From an uncultured Maricaulis sp. (GTDB lineage: Bacteria; Pseudomonadota; Alphaproteobacteria; Caulobacterales; Maricaulaceae): 64,000 nucleotides of DNA. Of the stretch, positions 26,933-35,425 are shown piece by piece. The notes under the pieces are model-generated. The model saw only the letters and a program-made list of their open reading frames with translations. It was not told the DNA's origin and searched no databases. Location: NCBI RefSeq assembly GCF_947259345.1, contig NZ_CAMYLS010000024.1:1-64000 (forward strand), given 5' to 3'. Numbering within the stretch: the stretch's first letter is position 1; the number at the start of each line of letters is the position of its first letter. The translations under genes and the position numbers were made by a program.

Positions 26933-27247
26933 ATGATGTTTTTGCTGCGTGCCGCGTTTTGGCTGGCAGTGGTCAGTTTCTTCGTTCCGCAGGATTTTGC
27001 GGGCGAAGCGATGGACCTGCCTTTCAATACGGCCGAGACCCGGATCGATGCATCCGGCAAGGTCTCGGAGTGGTGCGCCGAAAACGAAGTGATCTGTGAA
27101 GCCGGTGAAGAGGCCGCCCGTCTGGGCAGCTTCCTCGGCGAGATGGCCATGACCCGGATCGGGGCCGCGATCGAGGACCACCAGGAACGCCAGACTGCCG
27201 CAAGCGCACCGACATCCACGCCAACACCGGCCCGCGCGAAGTCCTGA
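26933..27247 (+). CDS. DUF5330-like small membrane/exported protein
   Basis: This protein has 104 residues (103 if the second ATG at 26936 is used). An N-terminal hydrophobic helix (MFLLRAAFWLAVVSFFVPQD) is followed by a short acidic region with two cysteines (SEWCAENEVICEAG) and a Ser/Thr/Pro/Ala tail. The start and the paired cysteines fit the DUF5330 family, which is common in alphaproteobacteria and has no known function. It lies 87 nt upstream of sufE on the same strand. Confidence 0.65.
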   Translation: MMFLLRAAFWLAVVSFFVPQDFAGEAMDLPFNTAETRIDASGKVSEWCAENEVICEAGEEAARLGSFLGEMAMTRIGAAIEDHQERQTAASAPTSTPTPARAKS

Positions 27248-27334
27248 TTGTTCACTCGCACACCGCGCTCAACTGACCGCAAACCGCATTGACGGCTTGC
27301 CTCGCCGCCTCGCCCGCACTACCTCGGCGCTGAC

Positions 27335-27754
27335 ATGACGGCACAAGATATCCATACCGAAATTGACGAACTCGTCGACGAGTTCGACTTCCTGGACGAT
27401 TGGGAACAGCGCTATCGCTATCTCATCGACATGGGCAAGGCCCTGCCCGACATGCCGGAAGCCGAGCGCACAGAAGACAACCGGGTCAAGGGATGCGTCA
27501 GCCAGGTTTGGCTGGTCACCGAGACCGCCGGCAACACCCTCACCTTCCGCGCTGACAGCGACGCCCATATCGTGCGCGGCCTCGCCGCCCTGATGGTGCG
27601 CTTGTATTCCGGCCGCACGGGTAAGGAAATCCTCTCCGTCGACGCCCGCGACGTCCTGGCCCGCATCGGCCTGTCCGAACACCTCTCCCCGCAACGCTCG
27701 AACGGCCTAGCCTCGATGATCGGCCGGATCCGAGGTGAAGCGGAGGCGCTTTAG
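27335..27754 (+). CDS. sufE: SufE family cysteine desulfuration protein
   Basis: SufE accepts sulfur from the SufS desulfurase and passes it to the Fe-S scaffold. The protein has 139 residues, normal for the family. The reactive cysteine is C54 in DNRVKGCVSQVWL, the invariant motif. The N-terminal WEQRYRYLIDMGK and the later SVDARDVLARIGLSEHLSPQ and RSNGL segments are also typical. No other suf gene is adjacent. It may act with a suf operon elsewhere or as a SufE/CsdE-like stand-alone factor. It is followed by a cluster of repeats. Confidence 0.93.
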   Translation: MTAQDIHTEIDELVDEFDFLDDWEQRYRYLIDMGKALPDMPEAERTEDNRVKGCVSQVWLVTETAGNTLTFRADSDAHIVRGLAALMVRLYSGRTGKEILSVDARDVLARIGLSEHLSPQRSNGLASMIGRIRGEAEAL

Positions 27755-27777
27755 CGGGGTCTGGGCCACTGAGCCGC

Positions 27778-27999
27778 TTGTCATCCCTGATCTGCGTCCT
27801 GCCTGCGAGGCTCGCCTCGCATCGATCCATACATCGCTTGTCAGCCAGCAGGCCGTATCCGGTTTTCCCGGGCTCGCCCTGGCGCAATCCGGGACCTACC
27901 GGGGGACTCTTCGCTTGCCGGACAGTTTCCTTGGTCCCGGGTCTGCGTCCGGGAAAAATAGTTTGGTGGGCAGCGCACGAGCCCGCTTCACTTCTACGC
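27778..27999. repeat. Composite repeat block (R1 fragment, R3 end, R2 copy 2)
   Basis: This stretch is made of repeat pieces. TTGTCATCCCTGAT at 27778 begins a truncated R1 left end. ATCCATACATCGCTTGTCAG at 27825 begins an R3 arm. TTTTCCCGGG at 27863 and GGTCCCGGGTC...CCGGGAAAAATA ending at 27960 are the two ends of R2. A full R1 copy follows at 28000. The order suggests insertion of elements into one another. With copy E it explains the whole 27755-28138 gap; no gene is seen. Confidence 0.55.
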
Positions 28000-28117
28000 T
28001 TGTCATCCCTGATGGATGCCCGGCGCAGGCCGGGCGCAAGTCAGGGACCTAGGTGTTCGAGCAGTTAGGTCCCCGCTCTGCGGCCTGCCTTCGCAGGCCA
28101 TCCGGCGGGGATGACAA
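28000..28117. repeat. R1 palindromic intergenic repeat, copy E
   Basis: The element is 118 bp, with ends TTGTCATCCCTGATGG and GGGGATGACAA, a first hairpin GCCCGGCGCAGGCCGGGC and a second hairpin GGCCTGCCTTCGCAGGCC. It lies in the convergent gap between sufE and the DUF6456 gene. Confidence 0.87.
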
Positions 28118-28138
28118 AGGTTGGTGAAGCGGCCCCTC

Positions 28139-28852
28139 TCAAACTAGCCGATAAATCTCCGCCAGGCGGGTCAGTGCCAGACCCAGCACGGTCCGGCCTG
28201 ACCGCGCCGCCCAGCCGAAACGGCGTTCCAGGGCGGCGGCGCTTTCCTCGCGCACCAGGGCGGCGTCGATGACGCTGGCGAAAGCCGGGCCGAGCTTGTC
28301 CTGGGCATCCAGGACGCGCTCCTTGGCGGCGATGGCGCTCAAGGCGGCATCCTCCGGGCCCTTGCGATGGCCTTCAGCGCGGCGCTGGGCGGTGGGGGAC
28401 CAGTTTCGGGTGACCGGGCTCATCAGGGTCGACGTGTGATAATCGGTGATGAAGCGCTCGCCGGCCTGGCGTTGATGCGGCTCAAGGCCGTCCAGCCAGG
28501 GCCCGAGCGGCCCCTCGCGACGATTGGCCCTCGCTGTTCTCACCTGTCCGTCCCGATCCATCACCGGCCGTGCCTCCATCTCGCGATGGCGGGACGCGGG
28601 ATCCGGCTCCTCGCCGCGCGTGCCCGCCTTCAACGCGGCCTGCCCGTTGGCGGACAGGACCAGGCCGTTTTCGCGCCGGGCCAGCCAGCCGCATTGCATG
28701 GCTTCGTCAAAGCGGGCCGGCGAAATCCGGGCGGTGGGACGACGGCGGCGATCGCCGCCCGGTAGCACGACAGCGCGGGCCTCGACATCACCGGGTGGGA
28801 CGAGCCGGGCGTCCGGCCTTGCCAGCGCCCGCATCCAGCGCGGCGCGCTCAT
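28139..28852 (-). CDS. DUF6456 protein, GafZ-like GTA activator
   Basis: The 237-residue protein starts at an ATG that overlaps the stop of the upstream DnaA-like gene (ATGA). The C-terminal half has the DUF6456 pattern: GPLGPWLDGLEPHQRQAGER, then PVTRNW and a helical end with ALERRFGWAARSGRTVLGLA. The N-terminal part reads like a winged-helix region (RISPARFDEAMQCGWLARRE). In Caulobacter, GafZ is such a protein and acts with GafY to switch on GTA genes; in Rhodobacter the two are fused as GafA. The pairing here and the GTA genes at 1-3749 support this assignment, which remains inference from domain order. Confidence 0.65.
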   Translation of the reverse strand: MSAPRWMRALARPDARLVPPGDVEARAVVLPGGDRRRRPTARISPARFDEAMQCGWLARRENGLVLSANGQAALKAGTRGEEPDPASRHREMEARPVMDRDGQVRTARANRREGPLGPWLDGLEPHQRQAGERFITDYHTSTLMSPVTRNWSPTAQRRAEGHRKGPEDAALSAIAAKERVLDAQDKLGPAFASVIDAALVREESAAALERRFGWAARSGRTVLGLALTRLAEIYRLV

Positions 28853-29235
28853 GTCAGATGCTCCGGGCGGTCGAACCGCTCCAGCCCGGCCAGGCGCTGA
28901 AGCCCGCTCAGGCGTGGCGCGGTGCGCAAGGCCGCCTCCAGCGCGTCCATATAATCGTCAAAGGCGCTGTCATCGCGACGGTCTTCGATGCGGTGACAGG
29001 CATGGGCGGCTGTTGATCGGTCCCGCCCGAAGGCGAGAGCGACCCGGCTCAGCGGCAATTCGAAGGCGACATGGGCGAGATACATCGCCACCTGGCGCGC
29101 CAGCGCGGCCTCCCGTGAGCGTCGGGTCGGCGCCTCCAGCTCGCGTTGCGACACGCCGAAGGCATACGCGACGGCGCTCTGGGCCAGACGCGCCCGGGCG
29201 ACATCCTCTTCCAGTTTGCACATGATACGGCTCAT
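28849..29235 (-). CDS. DnaA-domain-IV-like DNA-binding protein, GafY-like
   Basis: The protein is 128 residues from the ATG at 29235, which follows GGAGTG; an ATG at 29223 is an alternative, and a longer frame to 29382 crosses the terminator and is rejected. The core is a helix-turn-helix with the DnaA signature-like stretch VALAFGRDRSTAAHACHRIE, preceded by REAALARQVAMYLAHVAFEL. There is no AAA+ domain, so it is not DnaA itself. Free-standing DnaA-domain-IV proteins next to a DUF6456 gene match GafY-GafZ. Its 4-nt overlap with the next gene shows coupled translation. The 96-bp AT-rich region above it, next to a terminator, should hold the promoter. Confidence 0.65.
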   Translation of the reverse strand: MSRIMCKLEEDVARARLAQSAVAYAFGVSQRELEAPTRRSREAALARQVAMYLAHVAFELPLSRVALAFGRDRSTAAHACHRIEDRRDDSAFDDYMDALEAALRTAPRLSGLQRLAGLERFDRPEHLT

Positions 29236-29331
29236 CCGTGCACTCCCGTTCTGACGCGGCGCCCCGATGGCCGCGACTGACGTGATGCTAAGATGGCTAC
29301 ACCCAGGTGGGGATAATATTCCTATTTTTAG

Positions 29332-29371
29332 TGCAAAGAAAGAGGGCGCAACCTGTACGGGTTGCGCCCTC
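29332..29371 (-). terminator. Rho-independent terminator of the antiporter operon
   Basis: A perfect 12-bp stem (GAGGGCGCAACC at 29342-29353, GGTTGCGCCCTC at 29360-29371) with a 6-nt loop is followed on the minus strand by TTTCTTTG. It lies 25 nt after the stop of the last antiporter gene and separates that operon from the GafY-like gene. Confidence 0.85.
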
Positions 29372-29395
29372 CGATCTGTCACAAGCCTTTGAGAC

Positions 29396-31123
29396 TTATG
29401 GGGAGAGATAGGCGATCAGCAGGACAATAGCCAAAAGCGCGCTGGTCCAGATCGCAAGCAATCCACTGGGGATATCCCGGCTCAAAGCGCCAATAGGACT
29501 GAAAACCTCGAAGAGTTTTCCGCCCGTCCGGCTCCGCACACCGCTCACCAGATTGGTGATCGAGGCCCAGAGACGGCCGAACATGGCATGGCCCCAATTG
29601 AGCGTGTTGGCCAGGAAGCGGCGATAGACCCAGTCCGTGTCCAGATTCACGCCCCGCTTCTCGTCCGGATACCATTTCATCCGCACCAGGAAGGCGAAGG
29701 CGAACATGGCACCCAGCAAGAGCTGCATCTGCCCGACGATATGGTCAAAGGTGTAAGGCTCGTAGTGCAGCGCCGCCTCCGGGAAGGGAACGAGCTCGTA
29801 GAGCACACCGTAATTGATCCCGACATAGATGCAGATCAGGGAGGCAATCCCCATCGCCATCAACATGTTGACCGGCGCCTCGCGGACGCGGTGGCCACGG
29901 TCATGACTGAAGAAGGCGAAATACGGGATCTTGATGCCCGAATGCTCCAGCACACCGGCCGAGGCAAAGACCAGGACCAGCCAGACGACCCAATGACCTT
30001 CCTGGGCCACGGCCGCCAGGGTCAGCGCCTTGGCAACAAAACCGGAGAAGAGCGGGAAGGCGGAGATCGAAGCCGCCCCGATCAGGCAGAAAATGGTCGT
30101 CGCCGGCATCGACTTGAACAAGCCGCCCAGCTCGGACGCCTTGACCGTGCCCACACGCAGCAGGACCGCGCCCATACTCATGAAGAGGAGCGCCTTGTAG
30201 ATAATGTGGACGAAGGCGTGCGCCGCGGCGCCATTGATCGCCAGCTCGGTACCGACACCGATGCCCACGACCATGAAGCCCAGCTGGTTGTTCAGCGAAT
30301 AGGACAGGACTTTGCGCAGGTCATTCTCGACCACGGCGAAGAAGACCGGGAAGGCCGTCATCACGGCGCCGATCCAGATCAGTTGCTCGGTCCCGGCATA
30401 GCCGCGCGCCAGGGCGTAGACGGCCAGCTTGGTGGTGAAGGCCGAAAGCACGACCGCACCGGTGATCGTCGCCTTGGGATAGGCATCCTGCAGCCAGTTG
30501 TGCAGGAAGGGGAAGGCGCATTTGATCCCGAAGGCGATGAAGATCAGGAAGCCGCCCAGTGTTTCGATGGACAGGGTCTCGTCGAAGGCCCAGCTGCCGG
30601 TCTCGCTGGCCCGGATCACGGCACCGGTGAGCAGGAGCACGCCGGACAGGACATGGATGGCCAGATAGCGCAGGCCCGCCTTGTAGGCGGCATTGTTGCG
30701 GGCGCCCCAGATCAGGAAGACCGAGGAAATCGCGGTCAGCTCCCAGAAGAAGAAGAGCGAGAGGAGATCACCGGCAAAGACGGCGCCGAGGCCGGCACCG
30801 GCATAGATCAGACCGGAAGCATCAGCGAGGCGGTCCTTCTCATGCAGGCCGTAGAGCGCATTGATGAAGGCGGCGATGATGAAGATCAGGCCCCAGATCC
30901 GTGACAGGCCGTCAAAGCGGAAAGTCTCAAGCGTGAAACCACCCAGCTCGATAATCCCGCCGAGATGATCGCCCGAAGGCGCATTGAACCACAGGAAGAC
31001 CGCCAGCACCGGCGCAATCAGGGCCAGACCCTTGCGCACATAATGCATGGGGAAAGCCGCCGCCAGCAGGCCGGCAATGATGACCGGCCAGGCCGGGGAG
31101 ACGTCGTAGAGGGCCTCGATCAT
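29396..31123 (-). CDS. Mrp/NuoL-type antiporter subunit (third D-like)
   Basis: The 575-residue protein has about 14-16 membrane helices and is a proton-pumping-type subunit of the NuoL/MrpD superfamily. Typical stretches include LLSLFFFWELTAISSVFLIW, FGIKCAFPFLHNWLQDAYPK (with the conserved helix lysine), and HIIYKALLFMSMGAVLLRVG. It is the last gene of a coupled ten-gene unit and starts with a 4-nt overlap. The C-terminal extension after residue 490 includes another membrane helix, as in NuoL-like rather than NuoM-like subunits. The terminator at 29332-29371 follows. Confidence 0.88.
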   Translation of the reverse strand: MIEALYDVSPAWPVIIAGLLAAAFPMHYVRKGLALIAPVLAVFLWFNAPSGDHLGGIIELGGFTLETFRFDGLSRIWGLIFIIAAFINALYGLHEKDRLADASGLIYAGAGLGAVFAGDLLSLFFFWELTAISSVFLIWGARNNAAYKAGLRYLAIHVLSGVLLLTGAVIRASETGSWAFDETLSIETLGGFLIFIAFGIKCAFPFLHNWLQDAYPKATITGAVVLSAFTTKLAVYALARGYAGTEQLIWIGAVMTAFPVFFAVVENDLRKVLSYSLNNQLGFMVVGIGVGTELAINGAAAHAFVHIIYKALLFMSMGAVLLRVGTVKASELGGLFKSMPATTIFCLIGAASISAFPLFSGFVAKALTLAAVAQEGHWVVWLVLVFASAGVLEHSGIKIPYFAFFSHDRGHRVREAPVNMLMAMGIASLICIYVGINYGVLYELVPFPEAALHYEPYTFDHIVGQMQLLLGAMFAFAFLVRMKWYPDEKRGVNLDTDWVYRRFLANTLNWGHAMFGRLWASITNLVSGVRSRTGGKLFEVFSPIGALSRDIPSGLLAIWTSALLAIVLLIAYLSP

Positions 31124-31437
31124 GACTGGCCCTCCTCGTCCGTACTGTCACCGTCCCAGTAATCCTCCTCACGACCCAGAAGGCCGCGGATCACCCACCA
31201 GCCGATCATCACGGCCAGCACGAAGGCGCCGAAGCCCCACATGGCATAGAAGCCGTAGAATTCGGCCAGCTCGACATATTCATGGCGGTGATGGAAAAAA
31301 TCGACGGCGACCAGGCCCAGTGTCGCCACCAGGAAAATCCAGATCATCGAGGATTTCAGCCACGGCGCGTCGAGCCACAAAAAGGGTCGGGCAGCCGGGT
31401 GGATGAGTTCATCATGTTTGCCGTTAGGATCGCTCAC
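31120..31437 (-). CDS. Small two-helix membrane protein inside the antiporter operon
   Basis: The 105-residue protein has two hydrophobic segments (SSMIWIFLVATLGLVAVDFF and GFYAMWGFGAFVLAVMIGWW), a His-containing loop (FHHRHEY) between them and an acidic tail. It overlaps both neighbours by 4 nt, so it is translated with the complex. I do not recognise a family, and it does not match any MrpA-G subunit. It is probably an accessory or assembly subunit. Confidence 0.75.
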   Translation of the reverse strand: MSDPNGKHDELIHPAARPFLWLDAPWLKSSMIWIFLVATLGLVAVDFFHHRHEYVELAEFYGFYAMWGFGAFVLAVMIGWWVIRGLLGREEDYWDGDSTDEEGQS

Positions 31438-32915
31438 AGTGCGGCCTCCGCAGCAAGGGTCGACGACAGAAAGACCGGCGCGAGATAATCGCGCAGCGGG
31501 CCGATGAGGAAGAAGAGCACAACCACGCCCAGCGCCGTGATGACCGGCGGCAGGATGACCAGCATGGGCGGTTGTTTCTTCAGCTTCGCCTCTTCCGGCG
31601 GCGAGAAGAAACCGCGCGCCGAGAGCGGCAGGAGATAGGCGACATTGAGGATGGAGGAGGCAATCAGCGCCACCATCAACCAGGCCTGCCCGCTATCCCA
31701 GGCGCCCTGGAGCAGGAAGAGTTTCGGCCAGGATCCACCCAGCGGCGGCAGGCCGATGATCGACAGCGCACCAACCGTATAGGCACCGAACAGCCAGGGC
31801 ATGTAGCGGCCCAGACCATTCATCTGCGAGATCTCGGTCTTGCCGGTCGCGGTATAGATCGCACCGGCGCTCATGAAGAGAGTAATCTTGCCCCAGGCGT
31901 GCATGACGATCTGCAACGCCCCGCCCAGCATGGCCAGCGGCGAGCCGAGCATCACGCCCAGCGTCACATAGGAGAGCTGGGAGACGGTGGAGAAGGCCAG
32001 CCGGGCCTTGAGATTGTCCTTGGTCATGGCGACCACCGAGGCCAACACGATGGAGATGCCGGCAATCCAGGCCAGCGCATCGGCGGCCGGAGTAATCGCG
32101 ATCAGCGCCGGTCCGAAGATATAGGTACCGACCTTGAGCATGGCGAAGACGCCCGCCTTCACCACGGCCACGGCGTGCAGCAGGGCCGAGACCGGGGTTG
32201 GCGCGACCATGGCATTGGGCAGCCAGGGATGGACCGGCATCAGGGCCGCCTTGCCGATACCGAAGGCGAACAGCACCAGAAGAACGCTGGAGATTGCCGG
32301 GGTGATCTCGTTCACCGCGAGCAAACCACCGGCGATGAAATCGGTCGAGCCGGCGAGGAAATGCGTGGCGATAACCGCCGGCAGCAGAAGACCGATCGAG
32401 GTGCCCAGAAGGATGGAGAGATAGATCGCCCCGCCCCGCTTGGCCTTGGCATCGCCCTTGTGCGTGACCAGCGGATAGGTCGACAGGGTCAGAACCTCGT
32501 AAAAGAGGAACATGGTCAGGAGATTGCCGGACAGGGCGACACCCATCGCACCGGCAATGGCGATACAGAAACAGACATAGAAACGGGTCTGGTTCTTCTC
32601 GTTATTGCCGCGCATATATCCGATCGAATACAGCGAATTGACGATCCACAGGCCCGAGGCCACGGCGGCAAAGACGGCGCCGAGCGGTTCCAGCTTGAAG
32701 ACCAGGTGCAGACCGGGGGCCAGCGTCGCCAGGTTCAGCGTCGGATGGCCCTGCGCCACCTCCACCAGATAGGCCACATTGAGCGCCAGCAGGACGGCAG
32801 CGATCAGGGTCGCGGCTTCGCGCAGATTGGGGCGCGAGCCGAGCAGCGCCACGAAGACGCCGCCGATCGCCGGGATGGCGAGTGCAAGGGCGAGGGAGAG
32901 TTCAGGCGTCCACAT
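31434..32915 (-). CDS. Mrp/NuoM-type antiporter subunit (second D-like)
   Basis: The 493-residue protein has about 14 membrane helices. Family features include NNEKNQTRFYVCFCIAIAGA, LTMFLFYEVLTLSTYPLVTH (conserved Glu in the proton channel), GKAALMPVHPWLPNAMVAPT and LLHAVAVVKAG, where Lys and His lie on the half-channel. It is a paralogue of the genes on either side. It starts 4 nt after the first D-like gene stops and overlaps the small two-helix gene. An MrpD-like role in proton translocation is likely. Confidence 0.88.
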   Translation of the reverse strand: MWTPELSLALALAIPAIGGVFVALLGSRPNLREAATLIAAVLLALNVAYLVEVAQGHPTLNLATLAPGLHLVFKLEPLGAVFAAVASGLWIVNSLYSIGYMRGNNEKNQTRFYVCFCIAIAGAMGVALSGNLLTMFLFYEVLTLSTYPLVTHKGDAKAKRGGAIYLSILLGTSIGLLLPAVIATHFLAGSTDFIAGGLLAVNEITPAISSVLLVLFAFGIGKAALMPVHPWLPNAMVAPTPVSALLHAVAVVKAGVFAMLKVGTYIFGPALIAITPAADALAWIAGISIVLASVVAMTKDNLKARLAFSTVSQLSYVTLGVMLGSPLAMLGGALQIVMHAWGKITLFMSAGAIYTATGKTEISQMNGLGRYMPWLFGAYTVGALSIIGLPPLGGSWPKLFLLQGAWDSGQAWLMVALIASSILNVAYLLPLSARGFFSPPEEAKLKKQPPMLVILPPVITALGVVVLFFLIGPLRDYLAPVFLSSTLAAEAAL

Positions 32916-32919
32916 CAGA

Positions 32920-34443
32920 TCAGGATCCTCCCATCACGGCCTCGGCCGCGGAGCGGGCCAGCCAGACCAGCGGGTCGGCGTGGAAGAAGAAATAGATATT
33001 GGCCAGGGCCAGGATCGACATCGGGACCAGCACCATCCAGGGCGCGAGACGACGCTGGGTCAGCTCGCCATGATGGGTTGGCGGACTGTCCATCCAGATC
33101 GCCGACAACAGCCGCGCGACATAGGCCAGGGCCAGCAGCGAGGACAGCATCAGGGCCGCCACGGCCCACCACCAGCCGCGCTCAAGCGCCGCGGTGACAA
33201 GATACCATTTCGAGGTGAAGCCGACGGTCAGCGGCACCCCGACCAGGGACAGGCCGGCAATGGTGAAGGCCATGGCCGAGGCCGGCATGGTCTTGCCCAT
33301 TCCGGCGAGGTCCTTGATCCGGCGCACACCGAAATTCAGCGCGAAGGCCCCCAGGGCCATGAAGAGCGCGCCCTTCATCAGGGCGTGGTTCATCAGGTGC
33401 AGGAGACCGGCGGACAGGCCGGACGCCGTGCCCATGCCCAGTCCCAGCATCATATAGCCGACCTGGGCGACCGAGGAATAAGCCAGCAGGCGCCGCGCAT
33501 CGGTCTGGAAGACCGCCTGCAGCGAGGCCACCACCATGGCGATCGTCCCGACCACGGCGAACAGCCAGACGAAGGACATTTCGACAAAGCTGACATCCGG
33601 GTGGAAGACCGAGAAAAGGAATCGGATCAGCGCGTAGAAGGCCACCTTGGTTGCCGTCGAGGCGAGGAAGGCGGTGACAAAATTCGGCGCGAAGGCATAG
33701 GCATTGGGCAGCCAGACATGCAGCGGGAACATCGCCGCTTTCAGGCCCAGACCGACCACGATGAAGGCGAAGGCCGCCTGGCTCACCCGGTTATGGCCGT
33801 TGGCCTCCAGGATGGCCGCCATGTCGGCCATGTTGAGCGTGCCGGTGGCCATATAGAGGAAGCCGACACCGATAACGAAGAAGGTCGCGCCGATCGTGCC
33901 GAGGATCAGATAATTATAGCTGGCCGTCAGCGCCCGCCGATCCTTGCCGGCCCCCATCGCGATGAGGACATAGGTCGAGATCGAGGAGATTTCGAGAAAG
34001 ACGAAGACGTTGAAGGCGTCGCCGGTAATGGTCACACCGAGCAGGCCGGCAAAGCAGACCAGGAAGGCGGAATAGAAGAGCGCCTGCTTGTTCTCGGCGA
34101 TCTCGTCGGCAACGCTGGGCAGGGCGTAGAAGACGCATAGCAGGCCGACAAAGCCGACCAGGAGCAAGAGGGCGACATTGAGCATGTCGACCCGATACTC
34201 AATCCCCAGCGGCGGCGCCCAGCCACCCATATGGTAGGAAATCACGCCTTCATTCATCACCTGCCCGAGCAGGTTCAGGGACAACAGCGCGACAGCCGCG
34301 GCCGTGATCAGAGCCACGATCCAGGCGACACGTCCATTCGGCATCAAGGCCGCCAGGGCCGCCGTGATCAGCGGAATGACGACAATCAGGGCCGGGGCGT
34401 GCATGGCGATGCCGGCCGGCAGGAAGTCAGCCAGAAACTGCAT
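32920..34443 (-). CDS. mrpD: Mrp antiporter subunit D (first D-like)
   Basis: The 507-residue integral membrane protein belongs to the NuoM/NuoN/MrpD superfamily. VDMLNVALLLLVGFVGLLCV, DAFNVFVFLEISSISTYVLI (conserved Glu), GLKAAMFPLHVWLPNAYAFA and ASTATKVAFYALIRFLFSVF are the proton-channel helices of this class. Its start overlaps the stop of mrpC by one base. By position directly after C, it is the best MrpD candidate among the three paralogues. Confidence 0.9.
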   Translation of the reverse strand: MQFLADFLPAGIAMHAPALIVVIPLITAALAALMPNGRVAWIVALITAAAVALLSLNLLGQVMNEGVISYHMGGWAPPLGIEYRVDMLNVALLLLVGFVGLLCVFYALPSVADEIAENKQALFYSAFLVCFAGLLGVTITGDAFNVFVFLEISSISTYVLIAMGAGKDRRALTASYNYLILGTIGATFFVIGVGFLYMATGTLNMADMAAILEANGHNRVSQAAFAFIVVGLGLKAAMFPLHVWLPNAYAFAPNFVTAFLASTATKVAFYALIRFLFSVFHPDVSFVEMSFVWLFAVVGTIAMVVASLQAVFQTDARRLLAYSSVAQVGYMMLGLGMGTASGLSAGLLHLMNHALMKGALFMALGAFALNFGVRRIKDLAGMGKTMPASAMAFTIAGLSLVGVPLTVGFTSKWYLVTAALERGWWWAVAALMLSSLLALAYVARLLSAIWMDSPPTHHGELTQRRLAPWMVLVPMSILALANIYFFFHADPLVWLARSAAEAVMGGS

Positions 34444-34958
34444 TATTCGGCGCTCCCGGATTCAAGCGAGTAATCGGCGGTGTTGAGCGCATCATCCTCG
34501 ATCGTGCCATAGGCTTCGCGGATGCGCACAACCAGCGCCAGGCCGACCGCCAGCGTCGCCACACCGACCACAATCGCGGTCAGGATGAGAACATGGGGCA
34601 GCGGATTGGAGTACAGGACCTCGGCCGCCTGATGAGCCGCGTCGGCAGCCGGCGCGGCCTGATCGGCGCCATGACCGGCAGCCGTCTCGGCGGCATGACC
34701 GGCCTCCGCGGCGCCATAGGCCTCGCCCTCACCGCCATGGCCGTAACCATCATCGGCCTTGTAGTCCTCAAGGATGGGCGGCGCGCCGCCGAACACCTTG
34801 CCGATGGTGATGTAGAGCAGGAAGACCGAGGTCTGGAAGATCGACAGGCCGACCAGTCGCTTGACCAGATTGCCCGTCGCGATCACCACATAGAGGCCGA
34901 TCATCATCAGGATGATGATCGGGATGTAGTTGAAGCGTTCTGCGAGGATTTCCAGCAT
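34443..34958 (-). CDS. mrpC: Mrp antiporter subunit C (NuoK-like) with large loop insertion
   Basis: The ATG at 34958 follows GAGGAG in the end of the mrpB gene and gives 171 residues; a GTG at 34967 would add three. Three helices match NuoK/MrpC (IPIIILMMIGLYVVIATGNL; GLSIFQTSVFLLYITIGKVF; PHVLILTAIVVGVATLAVGL). MrpC proteins are usually about 110-125 residues. Here a segment of about 55 residues rich in Ala, Gly, His and Glu (residues about 58-112) separates helices 2 and 3. This would lie in a loop outside the membrane. The tail after helix 3 is also acidic and long. Confidence 0.88.
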   Translation of the reverse strand: MLEILAERFNYIPIIILMMIGLYVVIATGNLVKRLVGLSIFQTSVFLLYITIGKVFGGAPPILEDYKADDGYGHGGEGEAYGAAEAGHAAETAAGHGADQAAPAADAAHQAAEVLYSNPLPHVLILTAIVVGVATLAVGLALVVRIREAYGTIEDDALNTADYSLESGSAE

Positions 34959-34960
34959 CG

Positions 34961-35425
34961 CTACCACTCCTCGTCCGGGATGTCCGGCACGCGGCCGGCA
35001 AAGGCATAGAAAATCGCCAGCATCACCGAGGAGACCGTCGTCAGCACGCCGATCTCGATCAGGATGATGCCGTAATGCTGGCCGGTATGGTGGCCCTGGT
35101 CCGGATGCAGGGCGTCATAATCGAGGTAATTGAGCGGCTCACCGGCCCCGTTCATGAACAGGGTCGCGACACCGACACCGGCGAAGATCAGGACGCCCAG
35201 CGCGGCGCCGAAGCGGACCACGACCGGCGGCACAGTGCGCCGGGCCGCCTCGATACCGAAGATCAGCGCGTAGAGGATCACGGCGACAGCGATGATGACA
35301 CCGGCCTGGAAGCCGCCGCCCGGGCCGTACTCGCCATGGAATTGCACATAAAAGCCGAAGATCACGATCAACGGGATCAAAAGCTTGGCGACAACTTGCA
35401 GGATCAGATGCGGAGACATGGTCAA
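34961..35425 (-). CDS. mrpB: Mrp antiporter subunit B
   Basis: The 154-residue protein has four membrane helices and the family signature HGEYGPGGGFQAGVIIA near residue 30. It begins MTMSPHLILQVVAKLLIPLI. A loop with several His residues (LHPDQGHHTGQHYG) precedes the last helix. It overlaps the upstream gene by 4 nt. Confidence 0.92.
   Translation of the reverse strand: MTMSPHLILQVVAKLLIPLIVIFGFYVQFHGEYGPGGGFQAGVIIAVAVILYALIFGIEAARRTVPPVVVRFGAALGVLIFAGVGVATLFMNGAGEPLNYLDYDALHPDQGHHTGQHYGIILIEIGVLTTVSSVMLAIFYAFAGRVPDIPDEEW

Noticed and set aside
28849-29235. Chromosomal replication initiator DnaA
   Set aside because: Only a domain-IV-like HTH is present; the AAA+ ATPase domain is missing and no origin features are seen.
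31572-34140. Long plus-strand frames (541 and 453 residues)
   Set aside because: Antisense to the multi-pass antiporter genes; rich in Arg, Gly, His and Gln with no domain.
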